DNA from: Metallosphaera sedula DSM 5348
Lineage (GTDB): Archaea > Thermoproteota > Thermoprotei_A > Sulfolobales > Sulfolobaceae
Reading direction: 5' to 3'
Length of the DNA: 64,000 nucleotides
NCBI RefSeq assembly: GCF_000016605.1
Contig: NC_009440.1
Span: forward strand, 2,082,001-2,146,000
The first letter of the stretch is position 1, and the number at the start of each line of letters is the position of its first letter. Both the position numbers and the translations under genes were made by a program. Under the pieces are notes generated by a model. It did no database searches and had not been told where the DNA came from. It saw only the letters and a list, made by a program, of their open reading frames with translations. Positions 34,974-45,461 of the stretch are shown one piece after another.

Positions 34974-36334
34974 TGTCTCAAGTAAAAACTAGGGAAAAGG
35001 TACTAGAGGTCCAGAACCTCAGGTTGAGCTTTTACACGAGAAGAGGAGTCTACAAGGCACTGAGGGGGCCTACCCTTAATCTCTACTCAGGAGAAGTACT
35101 TGGGATTGCAGGTGAAAGCGGATCTGGTAAATCCACACTGGGACTGGCAATAATGGGGCTTCTACCGAGAAACGCTAGGGTAGAGGATGGAACAGTTCTT
35201 CTAGATGGAATGGACATGATTAAGCCCCTAAGGGACTACGGTTCTCAAGGCTCTAGGTTTAGCGTAAAGAAAAATGAGAAAATTATCAAGAGGCTCAACA
35301 AGACACTCCAAACCGTAAGGGGAAAGAAGATATCCATGGTATTTCAGGAGCCGTTAACAGCACTTAACCCAGTACTGCCCGTTGGATATCAGATAGCTGA
35401 AGCCGTTTACTTCCACGATCCAGAAAGGCTAATCAGAAGGGCATTGAGCAGGCAGAAGGTTACTCATGAGGAACTTCGTGAGCTCTTGAACGTTCTTAAG
35501 GCTCAAGGAGAGGAGAGATTGCTAGAGGAAATTGAGAGGAAAGGCTTACAGGGATTAGATGAGCAAATTCTCTCCATCTGGAGACGCAGGGATATACATG
35601 AAGCCAGAAAAGAGAAAATGATCCTAAACCTAGCTAACGTAAAGTTATCCAGGACGGACTTGATGGGTATCTCCCTTTATCAAAGAAACATGGGGAAGTT
35701 TCCACTAGCGTCTAGGTTCGCAAAAAATGCACTAATTAGGGAAGGTTACAGACTAGCTGTCGAATTGTTAACATTTCTAGGTATACCTCACCCCGAGAAA
35801 GTAGTGAGACTATATCCTCACGAGTTATCAGGCGGAATGAGACAGAGGATAGTTATTGCTATAGCTCTTGCCAACAACCCGAAAGTCGTGATAATGGACG
35901 AACCCACAAGCGCCCTAGACGTCACAATACAGGCTCAGATCTTGGATCTGGTGAAGGATCTGAAATCCGATTTCAATACCTCATTCATATTTATATCCCA
36001 TGACCTATCCGTCCTCGCTGAAGTTTCAGACAGAATTGGGATCATGTATGCTGGACAAATAGTCGAGATCGGTTCAGCAAAGGAAATCTTCCAGGAGCCT
36101 CTTCATCCTTACACTAAGATGCTGATGGAGGCCATACCAACCATGGATAAGACTGTCCTGAAAACAGTTCCAGGCTCAGTCCCAGACATGAGAAATCCAC
36201 CTCCAGGTTGTGCCTTCTCACCAAGGTGTCCCTTTGCCATGGAGGAATGCAGGACAAACGAGCCAAGAATGGTGGAGGTAAATGATGAGCACTCCGTGGC
36301 GTGTTTCCTTGTGAGGAAGGGTGATAAGAAGTGA
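34973..36334 (+). CDS. ABC ATPase, OppD/DppD type
   Basis: 453 residues with Walker A GESGSGKS, Q-loop VFQEPLTALNP, signature LSGGMRQR and Walker B VVIMDEPTSALD; the C-terminal C-x6-CPFAMEEC oligopeptide-transporter tail is present. It is about 120 residues longer than usual, with a charged helical insert between the Q-loop and the signature (about residues 145-265). Starts with ATG overlapping the permease stop. Confidence 0.93.
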   Translation: MSQVKTREKVLEVQNLRLSFYTRRGVYKALRGPTLNLYSGEVLGIAGESGSGKSTLGLAIMGLLPRNARVEDGTVLLDGMDMIKPLRDYGSQGSRFSVKKNEKIIKRLNKTLQTVRGKKISMVFQEPLTALNPVLPVGYQIAEAVYFHDPERLIRRALSRQKVTHEELRELLNVLKAQGEERLLEEIERKGLQGLDEQILSIWRRRDIHEARKEKMILNLANVKLSRTDLMGISLYQRNMGKFPLASRFAKNALIREGYRLAVELLTFLGIPHPEKVVRLYPHELSGGMRQRIVIAIALANNPKVVIMDEPTSALDVTIQAQILDLVKDLKSDFNTSFIFISHDLSVLAEVSDRIGIMYAGQIVEIGSAKEIFQEPLHPYTKMLMEAIPTMDKTVLKTVPGSVPDMRNPPPGCAFSPRCPFAMEECRTNEPRMVEVNDEHSVACFLVRKGDKK

Positions 36335-37581
36335 TTGGGGCATTCAATCTAAAGAAATACTTTCCTGTGAGAGGTTCTGCCCTAAAGAGCCTCTACGTTA
36401 AGGCTGTAGATAATGTCTCCATAAAAGTAAACAGGGGTGAGGTCCTAGGAATAGTTGGGGAAAGTGGTTCAGGCAAATCGACCCTGGGAAGATTACTCAT
36501 ACGCTTACTAGAACCGACTGCCGGAGAGATACTCTTCGATGCACCAGAAGAAGAATTGAAAAGATACGAGGATGCTCTCCTAACTAACGACGAAAAAACC
36601 ATGAAGGAGATATCTACCCGGTATTCCCTTCTATCGAAAAAGGGGTCAGAACTCAGAAAACTAAGAACAAGAATGAACATGGTTTTTCAGGATCCCTATT
36701 CGTCAATAGACCCCAGATATAGGATTCTTGACGTGATAATGGAGCCCATGATATCAACCGGATACCTTAAAGGGGAAGAAGCAAGGAGAAAGGTCTATGA
36801 CCTTCTAGAGGAAGTTGGTCTACCTAGAAACTTTGCCATGAGATACCCGCACGAACTATCGGGAGGACAAAGACAAAGAGTTGCTATAGCCCGTGCTCTT
36901 GCCACCGATCCTGACCTACTCATTCTTGATGAACCCACAAGTGCCTTAGATGTATCGGTTCAAGCTCAGATACTGAACCTACTCAACGAGTTAAGGAGGA
37001 AGAAAAACATAACCATGGTCCTAATAACGCATAACATCGCTGTAGTAAGTTACATGGCAAATAGGGTTGCAGTCATGTACTCTGGACGACTTATGGAGAT
37101 TGGGGATAAGGAGAGCGTATTAAACAACCCGAAGCACCCTTACACGATGGCACTTATCTCCTCTGTCCCAAGGCCTGAGCCAGGATCCACTAGAAAAAGA
37201 ATAATTCTGAAGGGAGATCCACCCAACCTAATAAATCCACCAAGAGGATGCGTCTTTCACCCTAGATGTCCCATGGCATTTGAGAAGTGTGGATGGAGCG
37301 TCGACGAGATAATGGAAGATATGAACTACCTTCTACAAGGAAAGTATTATAACCTGTTTGAGAAGGCTAGCGTCATTATCGAGGGGACTAAGATGTACGT
37401 AAGAAACGCAAATATTGAACTGCTAAGGAAAGTCATTAATGAGGAAAAGGACAAAATAAGATCTCTTACCTCTATCGTAGATGTGACGGAAGACGGAGAA
37501 GTGAGGATATCTGAGTTCGAGGAACCTAAGCTCTTCAAGGAAAACGATAACAGGGAAGTAGCTTGCCTCCTTTTCAAGTAG
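36331..37581 (+). CDS. ABC ATPase, OppF/DppF type
   Basis: 416 residues with GESGSGKS, VFQDPYSSIDPR, LSGGQRQR and LLILDEPTSALD, then a Cys tail (GCVFHPRCPMAFEKC). A C-terminal extension of about 90 residues after the Cys motif is longer than in bacterial OppF. GTG start overlaps the OppD stop by 4 bp. Together with the four genes upstream it makes a complete importer. Confidence 0.93.
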   Translation: MIGAFNLKKYFPVRGSALKSLYVKAVDNVSIKVNRGEVLGIVGESGSGKSTLGRLLIRLLEPTAGEILFDAPEEELKRYEDALLTNDEKTMKEISTRYSLLSKKGSELRKLRTRMNMVFQDPYSSIDPRYRILDVIMEPMISTGYLKGEEARRKVYDLLEEVGLPRNFAMRYPHELSGGQRQRVAIARALATDPDLLILDEPTSALDVSVQAQILNLLNELRRKKNITMVLITHNIAVVSYMANRVAVMYSGRLMEIGDKESVLNNPKHPYTMALISSVPRPEPGSTRKRIILKGDPPNLINPPRGCVFHPRCPMAFEKCGWSVDEIMEDMNYLLQGKYYNLFEKASVIIEGTKMYVRNANIELLRKVINEEKDKIRSLTSIVDVTEDGEVRISEFEEPKLFKENDNREVACLLFK

Positions 37582-38457
37582 CTAGGGTACAAGATACCCT
37601 GCTACCCTAGGTTTTCCCTGTTTTATGTTCACATTTAAAATCACTACCCTTTTAGGTATGGGAATAGGCTGATTAAGTATCACCCTGAATTCCTCTCCAT
37701 TTCTTTGCAATGAACCAGTAACTGAGACGCCATACGCTACGAAATGAAACTGGCCCTCAGATGCCTGACTCCAAGGAAACATTGCCCCTTTACCTGTAAA
37801 TTCTTTCTGAACCTTCAAGCCAGGTTTCACCATAAGGTATGAATCCTTTACCTCCTCTTCCTTTACGTTCCTCAATGCTAACCCAACCCTGACACCAGGA
37901 CCCACGGCCTCCTGATCTTCATCCAAAACCTGAATACTCTTGACCTCGGTTTCCTTCATTGATGGAAGGAGTAATAGCTTGTCGTGGACCTTTATACCTG
38001 TCATGGAAAATCCAGTTACAACAACACCCACTCCCTTCACTACGAAGGCCTTGTCTATGTACACGACTCCACTATCTTCCATAACATTTTCCTCATCTGC
38101 GGGTTCCTGAACTATGGGTGAAGTTTCAAGAGAAGTACCCTTGAAAATCTTCCTAATTTCCGCCTCCTGTCTATTCGTTACAATGGAGGTAGGTAAGCCT
38201 GAGGCCGTGGATAGGAGAGCTAACTCGCCTTCAACCCAGGATAGATTTTCCCCTATATACACGAAGAGCTTGGAGGAAAGGGTTACTATCTCAGCAATGT
38301 TCAACACCTTTTCAGGGTATTCTGTAGACGATAGAACCGATCTAATATAATCTCCATTTCTCCTATAGAATATCCTTATTTTCCCATCTTCATGAAGTTT
38401 TCCCAATTTCTCAGCGATGCTCCTTGCCGTCTCCTTATTCCCAGCTAGAACGGACAT
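37582..38457 (-). CDS. EF-Tu/SelB-like protein without GTPase motifs
   Basis: About 291 residues from the ATG at 38457 (38475 is also in frame, but the TATA-like box near 38490 favours 38457). Residues about 130-215 match EF-Tu domain 2 (VYIDKAFVVKGVGVVVTGF), and the end resembles domain 3. The N-terminal 120 residues replace the G domain but have no G1 GxxxxGK(S/T), no DxxG and no NKxD. It may be a degenerate SelB/EF1A homologue; a role in translation or RNA binding is unknown. Confidence 0.75.
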   Translation of the reverse strand: MSVLAGNKETARSIAEKLGKLHEDGKIRIFYRRNGDYIRSVLSSTEYPEKVLNIAEIVTLSSKLFVYIGENLSWVEGELALLSTASGLPTSIVTNRQEAEIRKIFKGTSLETSPIVQEPADEENVMEDSGVVYIDKAFVVKGVGVVVTGFSMTGIKVHDKLLLLPSMKETEVKSIQVLDEDQEAVGPGVRVGLALRNVKEEEVKDSYLMVKPGLKVQKEFTGKGAMFPWSQASEGQFHFVAYGVSVTGSLQRNGEEFRVILNQPIPIPKRVVILNVNIKQGKPRVAGYLVP

Positions 38458-38516
38458 AATGTTGCCCTTGTACAAGTTTAGTCACCAATATTAGGGAGAT
38501 CAGTGAGTCTGATATT

Positions 38517-38777
38517 ATGAGGTTAACCATTGCGGGGATTATTCTAATCTTTGCCGGATTCATTTTGCTCTTTGCAAGCGCATTTTCGTCTACTCAACCG
38601 TCAAATACCACTGTGGGTGGCATTGTTCTGATAGGCCCTGTTCCCATAATATTTGGAAAAGGTTATTCAAGCGAGCTTGTCCCACTAATGATAATAGGTG
38701 TGATCTTCACTATTATCGCTATTATATTCTTCTTTGGATCCATTCTCCTGTTCAGAAGGCCAAGGAGCGAAACTTAA
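38517..38777 (+). CDS. DUF131 (TIGR00304) small membrane protein
   Basis: 86 residues with two TM helices (4-24 and 58-80) and the central [19 protein letters not shown], a conserved archaeal signature of the DUF131 family. Function unknown. Located upstream of the TFB gene in the same direction. Confidence 0.85.
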   Translation: MRLTIAGIILIFAGFILLFASAFSSTQPSNTTVGGIVLIGPVPIIFGKGYSSELVPLMIIGVIFTIIAIIFFFGSILLFRRPRSET

Positions 38778-38919
38778 TTACAAGAAATCTCGATACCATC
38801 TCTCTTTACATAGACGGCTTACAAGGTCGCCCTTCTATCAAGTACGTACTTATAGAAAAGCTTATATAGTAGTGAAAGTAAAATTTATAAATGCTTTTGT
38901 CTCGGTTCAGGTTTTCCAC

Positions 38920-39849
38920 ATGGTGAACCTCATGAGTAAGGAAAATTCATCTGATACTCAATGCCCCCCTGATAAAATAATTTTCGACGCTGACAGGGGG
39001 GAGTACATATGCTCTGAAACTGGTGAAGTTATAGAGGAAAGGATAGTAGACCAAGGTCCAGAGTGGAGAGCCTTCACTCCGGAGGAAAAGGAGAAAAGGA
39101 GCAGGGTTGGTGGACCCCTCAATCAGACCATACATGATCGCGGGTTGTCCACACTGATTGACTGGAAGGATAAGGATGCCATAGGAAGAAACCTTGACCC
39201 AAAGAGGAGATTGGAAGTACTGAGATGGAGAAAGTGGCAGATTAGGGCCAGGATTCAGAGTTCCATAGATAGGAACCTCGCCCAAGCCATGAATGAGCTG
39301 GAAAGGATTGGCAACCTGCTAGGTCTTCCAAAATCCGTAAAGGATGAGGGCGCTCTCATTTACAGGAAGGCAGTTGAGAAGGGTCTAGTCAGAGGAAGAT
39401 CAATAGAGAGCGTCGTAGCTGCGGCAATCTACGCTTCCTGTAGACGTATGAAAATTGCTAGAACTTTGGATGAAATAGCGCAATACACAAAGGCAAACAG
39501 AAAGGAAGTGGCCAGGTGTTATAGGCTTCTATTGAGGGAACTTAACGTTGATGTTCCAGTTAGTGATCCAAAGGACTACGTTACCAGAATAGGATCCTTA
39601 CTTGGGCTCAGCGGAGCATCCATGAAGCTTGCCGCAGAGATATTGGAGAAGGCCAAGAATGTTGGGTTAACAGCTGGAAAAGATCCAGCAGGACTGGCTG
39701 CAGCTGCAATTTACATTGCTGCACTCCTCAACGAGGAGAGAAGAACCCAGAAAGAGATAGCTCAGGTCGCTGGAGTAACCGAAGTGACTGTCAGAAACAG
39801 ATACAAAGAACTTATCCAAGAGCTAAAGATTGAAATACAAAATCAATAA
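38920..39849 (+). CDS. tfb: Transcription initiation factor B (TFB)
   Basis: About 309 residues from the ATG at 38920 (38932 also possible). An N-terminal ribbon with two cysteines (C15 and C31, the crenarchaeal type), the B-finger/reader ([21 protein letters not shown]) and two cyclin repeats. The whole is nearly what I recall for Sulfolobus TFB1. It bridges TBP at the TATA box and RNA polymerase. A TATA box ATTTATAAAT lies around 38887. Upstream in-frame codons to 38734 are not needed. Confidence 0.95.
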   Translation: MVNLMSKENSSDTQCPPDKIIFDADRGEYICSETGEVIEERIVDQGPEWRAFTPEEKEKRSRVGGPLNQTIHDRGLSTLIDWKDKDAIGRNLDPKRRLEVLRWRKWQIRARIQSSIDRNLAQAMNELERIGNLLGLPKSVKDEGALIYRKAVEKGLVRGRSIESVVAAAIYASCRRMKIARTLDEIAQYTKANRKEVARCYRLLLRELNVDVPVSDPKDYVTRIGSLLGLSGASMKLAAEILEKAKNVGLTAGKDPAGLAAAAIYIAALLNEERRTQKEIAQVAGVTEVTVRNRYKELIQELKIEIQNQ

Positions 39850-39850
39850 T

Positions 39851-39872
39851 TCTTTTTTCTTTCTTATTGTTT
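39851..39872 (+). terminator. T-rich terminator after TFB
   Basis: TCTTTTTTCTTTCTTATTG directly after the TFB stop and between convergent TFB and aIF1 genes. Confidence 0.5.
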
Positions 39873-39878
39873 AGTAGC

Positions 39879-40178
39879 TTATTCTATTACCATTATGTTA
39901 GACTCTGGGAAACCTAACTTTACCAGAAGATCTCTCGCCCTTTCCCTATGATCTCCTTGTATCTCTATGCGTCCATTTTTGACAGTACCTCCTGCAGCCA
40001 GTTTAGACTTAAGTTCAGAAGCGATTTTCTTCAGATCAGCATCGTCCCCTAAACCCTCTATAACAGTTACCTCTTTTCCATACCTTCTCTTTTCCAGTTT
40101 TATCTTAATAAACTGTTCTTCTTTATTTAACTGCTCACATACTTCCGGTGGAAGTCCTCCACACAAATTGTCTGCCAT
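39879..40178 (-). CDS. Translation initiation factor aIF1 (SUI1 family)
   Basis: 99 residues with the SUI1 core: [20 protein letters not shown], then [42 protein letters not shown]. It monitors start-codon selection on the small ribosomal subunit. ATG start; convergent with TFB. Confidence 0.93.
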
Positions 40179-40269
40179 TTTGTAACTTCATATTATGAAA
40201 GGGCCTTTTTAGGCTTTTCTATCGAGGATAAGATTTAAAACGCCGTAGTAAAATCTGAACTGGACTGAA

Positions 40270-40419
40270 ATGGGAGATCTGTTTAGATGTGGTAAATGTT
40301 GGAAAACCTTCGATAGCGATAAGCTCAGAGTACTACCTGGAGTAAGGTGCCCCTATTGCGGATATAACATTATTTACATGATTAGGAAGCCAACTATCAA
40401 GGCAGTTAAGGCAATTTAG
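40270..40419 (+). CDS. rpoP: RNA polymerase subunit P (Rpo12)
   Basis: 49 residues with [10 protein letters not shown] and [11 protein letters not shown], the two CxxC knuckles of the Rpb12/RpoP zinc ribbon, and a basic C-terminal tail. It binds at the Rpo3/Rpo10 assembly platform. ATG start; the TATA-like stretch GATTTAAAAC is about 37 bp upstream. The stop overlaps the convergent agmatinase gene by 14 bp. Confidence 0.93.
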   Translation: MGDLFRCGKCWKTFDSDKLRVLPGVRCPYCGYNIIYMIRKPTIKAVKAI

Positions 40420-41287
40420 TTTTCAATTTTGCAGCAGTCTCTAGTATTAATTTTGCTCCAAGTACTGAGGTTATTTCAGACGGGTCGTAAGAAGGGGATA
40501 CCTCAACTACGTCAAATCCCACTACCCTTCTGTCCACTACAAGGTTCATTATGTCCAAGACCGTCGATGGATCAAGACCCTCGGGTTCAGGCGTCGCAAC
40601 TCCTGGTGCATAGGCGGGATCTATTGCATCCATATCATACGTAATATATATCCTGTTACAGGGCTTAAGGAAGTTTATAGCTCTCATTGCAACTTCCCTG
40701 GGACCTAGTAGCTTTACCTCGTGTGACGTTATGAAGGGAACGTTACTGGCCTTAGCATACTCTATTTCATCTCTTCCCATAGCTCTATTTCCTATTTCCA
40801 TTATTTTTACGCCTCTTTCGCTCAACCTTCTTTGGACGCATGCATGATCGTACTTGTATCCCATATACTCGTCCCTAAGATCTAGGTGAGCGTCGAAACT
40901 GAGCACGCAATCGGCTCTAGCTCCAATAACAGTCCCTACAGTGACCGTATGCTCACCACCTATGGATACAACGATCTTACCTTGATCAGAAATGTAGCTC
41001 ACTACCTGAGATATTCTCTCCACATTTTCCTCGACGTCCGATGGATGCAATATCACGTCGCCATAGTCTTGGAATCCTATCTCTGACATATCCACGCCAG
41101 ACCTTATGGAAAGAAACTCAATGAATTGAGACACATGCCTTATTTTCTGTGGTGCGAATCTGCTCCCTGGCCTAAAACTGCTGGTTATATCCATGGGAAT
41201 TCCCAGGATAGCGAATGGGGAGTTAGCCTTGAAGACACCAAATTTTTGCACAGTCTCGTTTAAATATAGCAACCTTGGGTCGGACAT
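40406..41287 (-). CDS. Agmatinase/arginase (ureohydrolase) family enzyme
   Basis: About 293 residues from the ATG at 41287; upstream in-frame ATGs at 41341 and 41356 would run into the divergent GlyRS gene. The Mn-binding motifs are [21 protein letters not shown] and [22 protein letters not shown]. Agmatinase (urea + putrescine from agmatine) is the best guess; other ureohydrolases are possible. Confidence 0.88.
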   Translation of the reverse strand: MSDPRLLYLNETVQKFGVFKANSPFAILGIPMDITSSFRPGSRFAPQKIRHVSQFIEFLSIRSGVDMSEIGFQDYGDVILHPSDVEENVERISQVVSYISDQGKIVVSIGGEHTVTVGTVIGARADCVLSFDAHLDLRDEYMGYKYDHACVQRRLSERGVKIMEIGNRAMGRDEIEYAKASNVPFITSHEVKLLGPREVAMRAINFLKPCNRIYITYDMDAIDPAYAPGVATPEPEGLDPSTVLDIMNLVVDRRVVGFDVVEVSPSYDPSEITSVLGAKLILETAAKLKTKLP

Positions 41288-41339
41288 AACTAAAGGATAA
41301 CTAAGGAAGTTTATAAGCTCGGCTTTATGAAAAGGTCCC

Positions 41340-43055
41340 ATGCCAGAGTCTGACAAAGTGATCGAGTTAGCGAAGAGGAGAGGGATATTCTGGCCCTCCT
41401 ATGAGATATATGGTGGAGTAGCTGGGTTGTATGATATAGGACCTGTTGGTGCAAGAATTAAGAACAAAATAATTAATACTTGGAGGAAAATATTTGTTGA
41501 AGAGAACAGCGAATTTGTTGTAGAAATTGAAACTCCCATGATAACTCCATCTAAAGTGCTTGAGGCCAGCGGACATGTGGAGAACTTCACTGACCCCATA
41601 GTGGAGTGTACTAAGTGTCACAAAATATACAGGGCCGACCATTTGGTGGAGGAAATGTTAAAGATCAATGTGGAGAGACTTAAACCATCTGAGCTGACTT
41701 CCCTCATATCTGAGAAGGGACTTAAGTGTCCATCATGCGGAGGCGATTTAGGAGAAGTTAGAAGTTTCAATCTTCTCTTTGCGACCAACATAGGTCCCTA
41801 CTCTGGTACGACCGGATATCTAAGGCCAGAGACAGCTCAGGGCATGTTTACCTCCTTTAAGAGGGTTTATGAGGCTACGAGGCAGAGGTTACCCCTTGGG
41901 ATAGCCCAAGTGGGAAGGGTAGCTAGGAACGAGATCTCCCCGAGGCAAGGTTTAGTTAGAATGAGGGAGTTTACCATCATGGAGGTGGAATTTTTCATTG
42001 ACCCCGATGACAGGAATGTTCCCTGGTTAGATAGATACTACAATGAGGAGTTTAGAGTTCTATTTGGGGATGCTAAGGTAAAGGGTCTGAAACCGGCTAC
42101 GATGAAGGTAAAGGAAATGATTGAGGAGGGTCTGCTCGTAAATCCGTGGATGGGCTTTTGGATGGCATCAGCGTCCAGGTTTGTCCAGGCACTGGGTATA
42201 TCTAAGGATAGTTTCTATTTCGAAGAGAAATTACCTGAGGAAAGGGCTCACTACTCATCGCAAACCTTTGATCAGATAGTCGAGATCATGGGGGAGAAGG
42301 TGGAAATATCGGGGCATGCGTACAGGGGAAACTATGACCTGAGCAGGCACTCAAAGTTCAGTAACGAAGATCTAACTGTTTTCAAGAAGTTCGATCAACC
42401 TAGGACAGTGGTAAAGAAGACCGTCATAGTGAACAGGGATAGGTTCAAGGATAATCCAGAACTTCAGAAGGAAGTCATGATGCTGGTGTCTGGAAAATCG
42501 CCAGAGCAAGTTGAGGAGTTGCTAAATAAACAGGTCCAGGTTGCTGGAAGACCGCTGTCTGAGTTTGTCCGGATTATGAACAGGGAAGAGAAGGAACACG
42601 GAATTAAGTTCTACCCACATGTGGTTGAACCGTCATTTGGGGTAGAAAGATGTCTCTACCTAAGCGTGCTTTCAGCTTACAGAGAGAAGAAGGATCGAGT
42701 GGTATTGGCCTTACCTAAGGATTTAGCTCCCTATCAAGTCGCAGTATTTCCGCTTTTAGAGAGGGATGAACTCATAAAGAAGGCTAGGGAGATATATAAT
42801 CTCCTTTCCGGGAAGTATGAGGTCCTATTTGATGACGCAGGAAGCATAGGAAAGAGATATGCAAGAGTGGATGAGATTGGTGTACCATACGCAGTCACGG
42901 TTGACCCACAGACATTGTCTGATGATTCTGTGACCATTAGGGACAGGGACTCTTGGAGCCAAATTAGAATCAAAACATCCGATCTGGAATCTGTTATGGA
43001 CAAGTTATTTAGTGGGCAAGATTTTAGTATGTTAACAGGAGAGGCGAAAAGATGA
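41340..43055 (+). CDS. glyS: Glycyl-tRNA synthetase
   Basis: 571-residue class II enzyme of the archaeal/eukaryotic dimeric type. N-terminal [22 protein letters not shown] (motif 1 region), two-Cys zinc-like insertion with CTKCHKIY and CPSCGG, motif 2 [19 protein letters not shown], and motif 3 GVERCLYL near residue 430. The anticodon-binding domain is at the C-terminus. The stop overlaps the ATG of the next gene by 4 bp. Confidence 0.96.
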   Translation: MPESDKVIELAKRRGIFWPSYEIYGGVAGLYDIGPVGARIKNKIINTWRKIFVEENSEFVVEIETPMITPSKVLEASGHVENFTDPIVECTKCHKIYRADHLVEEMLKINVERLKPSELTSLISEKGLKCPSCGGDLGEVRSFNLLFATNIGPYSGTTGYLRPETAQGMFTSFKRVYEATRQRLPLGIAQVGRVARNEISPRQGLVRMREFTIMEVEFFIDPDDRNVPWLDRYYNEEFRVLFGDAKVKGLKPATMKVKEMIEEGLLVNPWMGFWMASASRFVQALGISKDSFYFEEKLPEERAHYSSQTFDQIVEIMGEKVEISGHAYRGNYDLSRHSKFSNEDLTVFKKFDQPRTVVKKTVIVNRDRFKDNPELQKEVMMLVSGKSPEQVEELLNKQVQVAGRPLSEFVRIMNREEKEHGIKFYPHVVEPSFGVERCLYLSVLSAYREKKDRVVLALPKDLAPYQVAVFPLLERDELIKKAREIYNLLSGKYEVLFDDAGSIGKRYARVDEIGVPYAVTVDPQTLSDDSVTIRDRDSWSQIRIKTSDLESVMDKLFSGQDFSMLTGEAKR

Positions 43056-43402
43056 ATCCGGAGAATTCGGAGGAAGAGAAGAAACCGGACATTAAGTCCC
43101 TAGTCAATATAATTCCTCCGGCTTCAGCCCTAAGGGGTAGAGAAAAGGAAACTATCAAAGAGAAGAGGGTCAAGGTCAGGAAAAGACCTGAGGTGAAAAG
43201 TGGTACTGTTCTTGTGTCCTCAAAGCTTGTCAAGGACATGGGGATAAAGGGGGAAGTAGAGATATCAGTGAAGGGAAAGAGAGCTAGGTTCAAGGCACTC
43301 ACGCAGGACAGTCTGCCCGAGATCGAGATATGGGCTAGTCCAGAGGACATGTTGAAATTGGGAATCGAGGATAATAGCACAGTGACCATGAGGTCTGTAT
43401 AA
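43052..43402 (+). CDS. Hypothetical protein downstream of GlyRS, 116 aa
   Basis: Acidic N-terminal 35 residues, then a basic [16 protein letters not shown] segment and a beta-rich C-terminal half ([26 protein letters not shown]) that resembles a small OB or AbrB-like barrel. Overlaps both neighbours by 1-4 bp, so it is in one transcript with GlyRS, the next two genes and endA. No family named. Confidence 0.7.
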   Translation: MNPENSEEEKKPDIKSLVNIIPPASALRGREKETIKEKRVKVRKRPEVKSGTVLVSSKLVKDMGIKGEVEISVKGKRARFKALTQDSLPEIEIWASPEDMLKLGIEDNSTVTMRSV

Positions 43403-43803
43403 TGGATGGAGAGCAGAAAATTAGGGATGTACTGGTTAAGTTCGAAGAGATCATTGAAAATCACTCGAATAATCTCAATCAATTAGAGAATTTGGTTGCA
43501 ATAAACCGACCGGATATAGAGAGATGCCATAGAATAGTCAAGCGGATAAGAAGAACGCGCAAGGAGTTATATGATGGTCTCAAGATAATAATTGAATATT
43601 ACCCTTCTTTGAAGGACGAAAAAGTAAAACAGGAAACGTTAGGGATAGTGAGTTACCTTAATCTAATCGGGTTTACGGACGAAATGCAACTTCTCAAAAG
43701 CGCGGAGGATCTTTTAAAAAGGGCAGGGGTTTCATTGGATATAGAGACAGACTTAACACAGTTAGAAGAGTTAGTGAAGATGACTTCCAAGCTTAGTTTT
43801 TAA
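43402..43803 (+). CDS. Helical hypothetical protein, 133 aa
   Basis: Almost entirely alpha-helical with heptad-like leucine spacing ([20 protein letters not shown]). No TM helix. ATG overlaps the preceding stop by 1 bp. Together with the DUF47-like gene that follows it may form a helical complex; function unknown. Confidence 0.68.
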   Translation: MDGEQKIRDVLVKFEEIIENHSNNLNQLENLVAINRPDIERCHRIVKRIRRTRKELYDGLKIIIEYYPSLKDEKVKQETLGIVSYLNLIGFTDEMQLLKSAEDLLKRAGVSLDIETDLTQLEELVKMTSKLSF

Positions 43804-43820
43804 ACCATTATTACACTAAC

Positions 43821-44462
43821 ATGTCAATGAGTATCGCCCACATGAACCTTGAGGAGAGACTACAACAGATATCGCTTAAGGTCATTGATCAGGTCAGAAT
43901 ACTTTATGAATTAATGAAATCCGAGGATAATGTTACGCCGATGCAGGTTTACTCCAAGATTAACGGAATAAAGAATAGTGTTGAGACTGATAAATTCATG
44001 CTAGGGGAGTATATTATCAGGGTAAAGGAAGGGATACAGGATAAGGAACTTTACATTGATATTTTGAACAACCTGGAAAAGATTTCCCAGAATCTGGACG
44101 CTGCCTCCTACAGGCTTAGCGTTCTGATCTCCAGAGGAACTCAGATTGATGAATTGATGTATAAATTGATTACTGTTATAGCGGAGAAGCTTCTCGCGTC
44201 ATTAATGCATTTAGTGGAATCGCTTAGGTTACTTTCAGTTAATGCACAAAAATCAGTTGAGGCTGCAAGAAATATAATAAAACTGGAGGAGGAAGTAGAC
44301 GATTTGTACAGAAGCCTGGAACTTAAGCTATTTGAGAAAAAGTATGATGACCTGATCTACGTTATGTTAATGAAGGATGTAGCTGATAGACTAGAGGATA
44401 GCGAGGACATGGTGAGGGATTCGGCGACTTCTATAACCTATATAGCCTTCGGGAGAATATAA
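43821..44462 (+). CDS. DUF47/PhoU-like helical protein
   Basis: 213 residues; the second half ([20 protein letters not shown] and [20 protein letters not shown]) is the acidic metal-binding E-x3-D motif pair of DUF47/PhoU-related proteins. These accompany phosphate transport, but no transporter gene is beside it. Its stop overlaps the EndA start. Confidence 0.72.
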   Translation: MSMSIAHMNLEERLQQISLKVIDQVRILYELMKSEDNVTPMQVYSKINGIKNSVETDKFMLGEYIIRVKEGIQDKELYIDILNNLEKISQNLDAASYRLSVLISRGTQIDELMYKLITVIAEKLLASLMHLVESLRLLSVNAQKSVEAARNIIKLEEEVDDLYRSLELKLFEKKYDDLIYVMLMKDVADRLEDSEDMVRDSATSITYIAFGRI

Positions 44463-45010
44463 TGAAAATTTCTGGAGAGTTGTTGGGAGATAAAATAGTA
44501 ATTTTCAACTTAGATGAGGCAAGAACCCTTTACCAGATGGGTTTCTATGGGAAACCATTAACCATTTCCAAACCTAAGTCTGCCAAGGATATAAACAAAC
44601 CACTGGAACTTTCATTGATTGAGGGCTTATACTTATCTGAGCAGGGGATTCTAGAGGTTAGACACTTAGGTGAAGTTCTAGATATAGCGCGACTGGAGAA
44701 TTACGCTACCTCTGTTGTAGCTAAGTTCAAACCCATTTATCTGGTTTACAAGGATCTGAAGAGAAGAGGTTTCATAGTCAGATCTGGCATAAAGTTTGGT
44801 TCAGATTTCGCAATTTACACCTTAGGACCTGGAGTGGAACATGCACCATTTGTAGTATCTGTAATAGACTCGTCTGAGAGACTTTCTGTAAACGAACTGA
44901 TGAGTTATGGAAGAGTTTCACACAGCACGAGGAAAAAATTGGTGTTAGCTATTGTCAACACTCAACTAAATGAGATCAAGTACATAATGTTTAAATGGGT
45001 GAAGCTATGA
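44462..45010 (+). CDS. endA: tRNA-splicing endonuclease catalytic subunit
   Basis: 182 residues with the EndA catalytic triad Y119 (FAIYTLG), H127 (VEHAPF) and K158/K159 (STRKKLVLAIV), and the GIKFGSDF loop. In Crenarchaeota it pairs with a second subunit into an alpha2-beta2 enzyme of broad specificity that removes introns at non-canonical positions, relevant to the tRNA-Glu intron of this window. ATG start with 1-bp overlap. Confidence 0.9.
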   Translation: MKISGELLGDKIVIFNLDEARTLYQMGFYGKPLTISKPKSAKDINKPLELSLIEGLYLSEQGILEVRHLGEVLDIARLENYATSVVAKFKPIYLVYKDLKRRGFIVRSGIKFGSDFAIYTLGPGVEHAPFVVSVIDSSERLSVNELMSYGRVSHSTRKKLVLAIVNTQLNEIKYIMFKWVKL

Positions 45011-45050
45011 AATTAAATGTGTAATCACGACTATTGGGGGTTCAGCTACT

Positions 45051-45461
45051 TTGAGGGATGATTTTGAACAAAGGAGGGAACAGCCCAGGGATAGGAGGAG
45101 TAGACCGACTGATGGTGAGCCTAGACCACTTCCCCTTGGGGATAAATGTAACTACTTGTGCCCCTATTTCAGGTGCAACAAGAGAGCCCTAATGATCCAG
45201 ACAAGATACGTGAAGGGTAATCCACAGAAGGTAGGTTTCTGTAGATGGGTTGGAGATACCTGCATTACCGGCGAATGCCAGTACGCATATTGTGAGAAAA
45301 GGGCTCTATTGCCTGGAAATAAGTGCGCTTTTGCTATCAACAGGAACAATGGGGGAGATGATGTGGAGAGGGATCTTAAACAGGACGAACTATATGAGGA
45401 CGATAAGGTTAAGGAGATAATTTCCAAGAAATTTGGCAAGAGGGATCTGGATCTTATCTAG
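45051..45461 (+). CDS. Cys-rich protein with basic N-terminus, 136 aa
   Basis: Disordered, Arg-rich N-terminus (RREQPRDRRSRPTDG), then eight cysteines in about 60 residues (CNYLCPYFRCN, FCRWVGDTCITGECQYAYC, KCAF), an arrangement suited to zinc or Fe-S binding, then a charged C-terminal helix. TTG start. I know no family; the RNA-processing neighbours suggest nucleic-acid binding, an inference. Confidence 0.7.
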   Translation: MRDDFEQRREQPRDRRSRPTDGEPRPLPLGDKCNYLCPYFRCNKRALMIQTRYVKGNPQKVGFCRWVGDTCITGECQYAYCEKRALLPGNKCAFAINRNNGGDDVERDLKQDELYEDDKVKEIISKKFGKRDLDLI

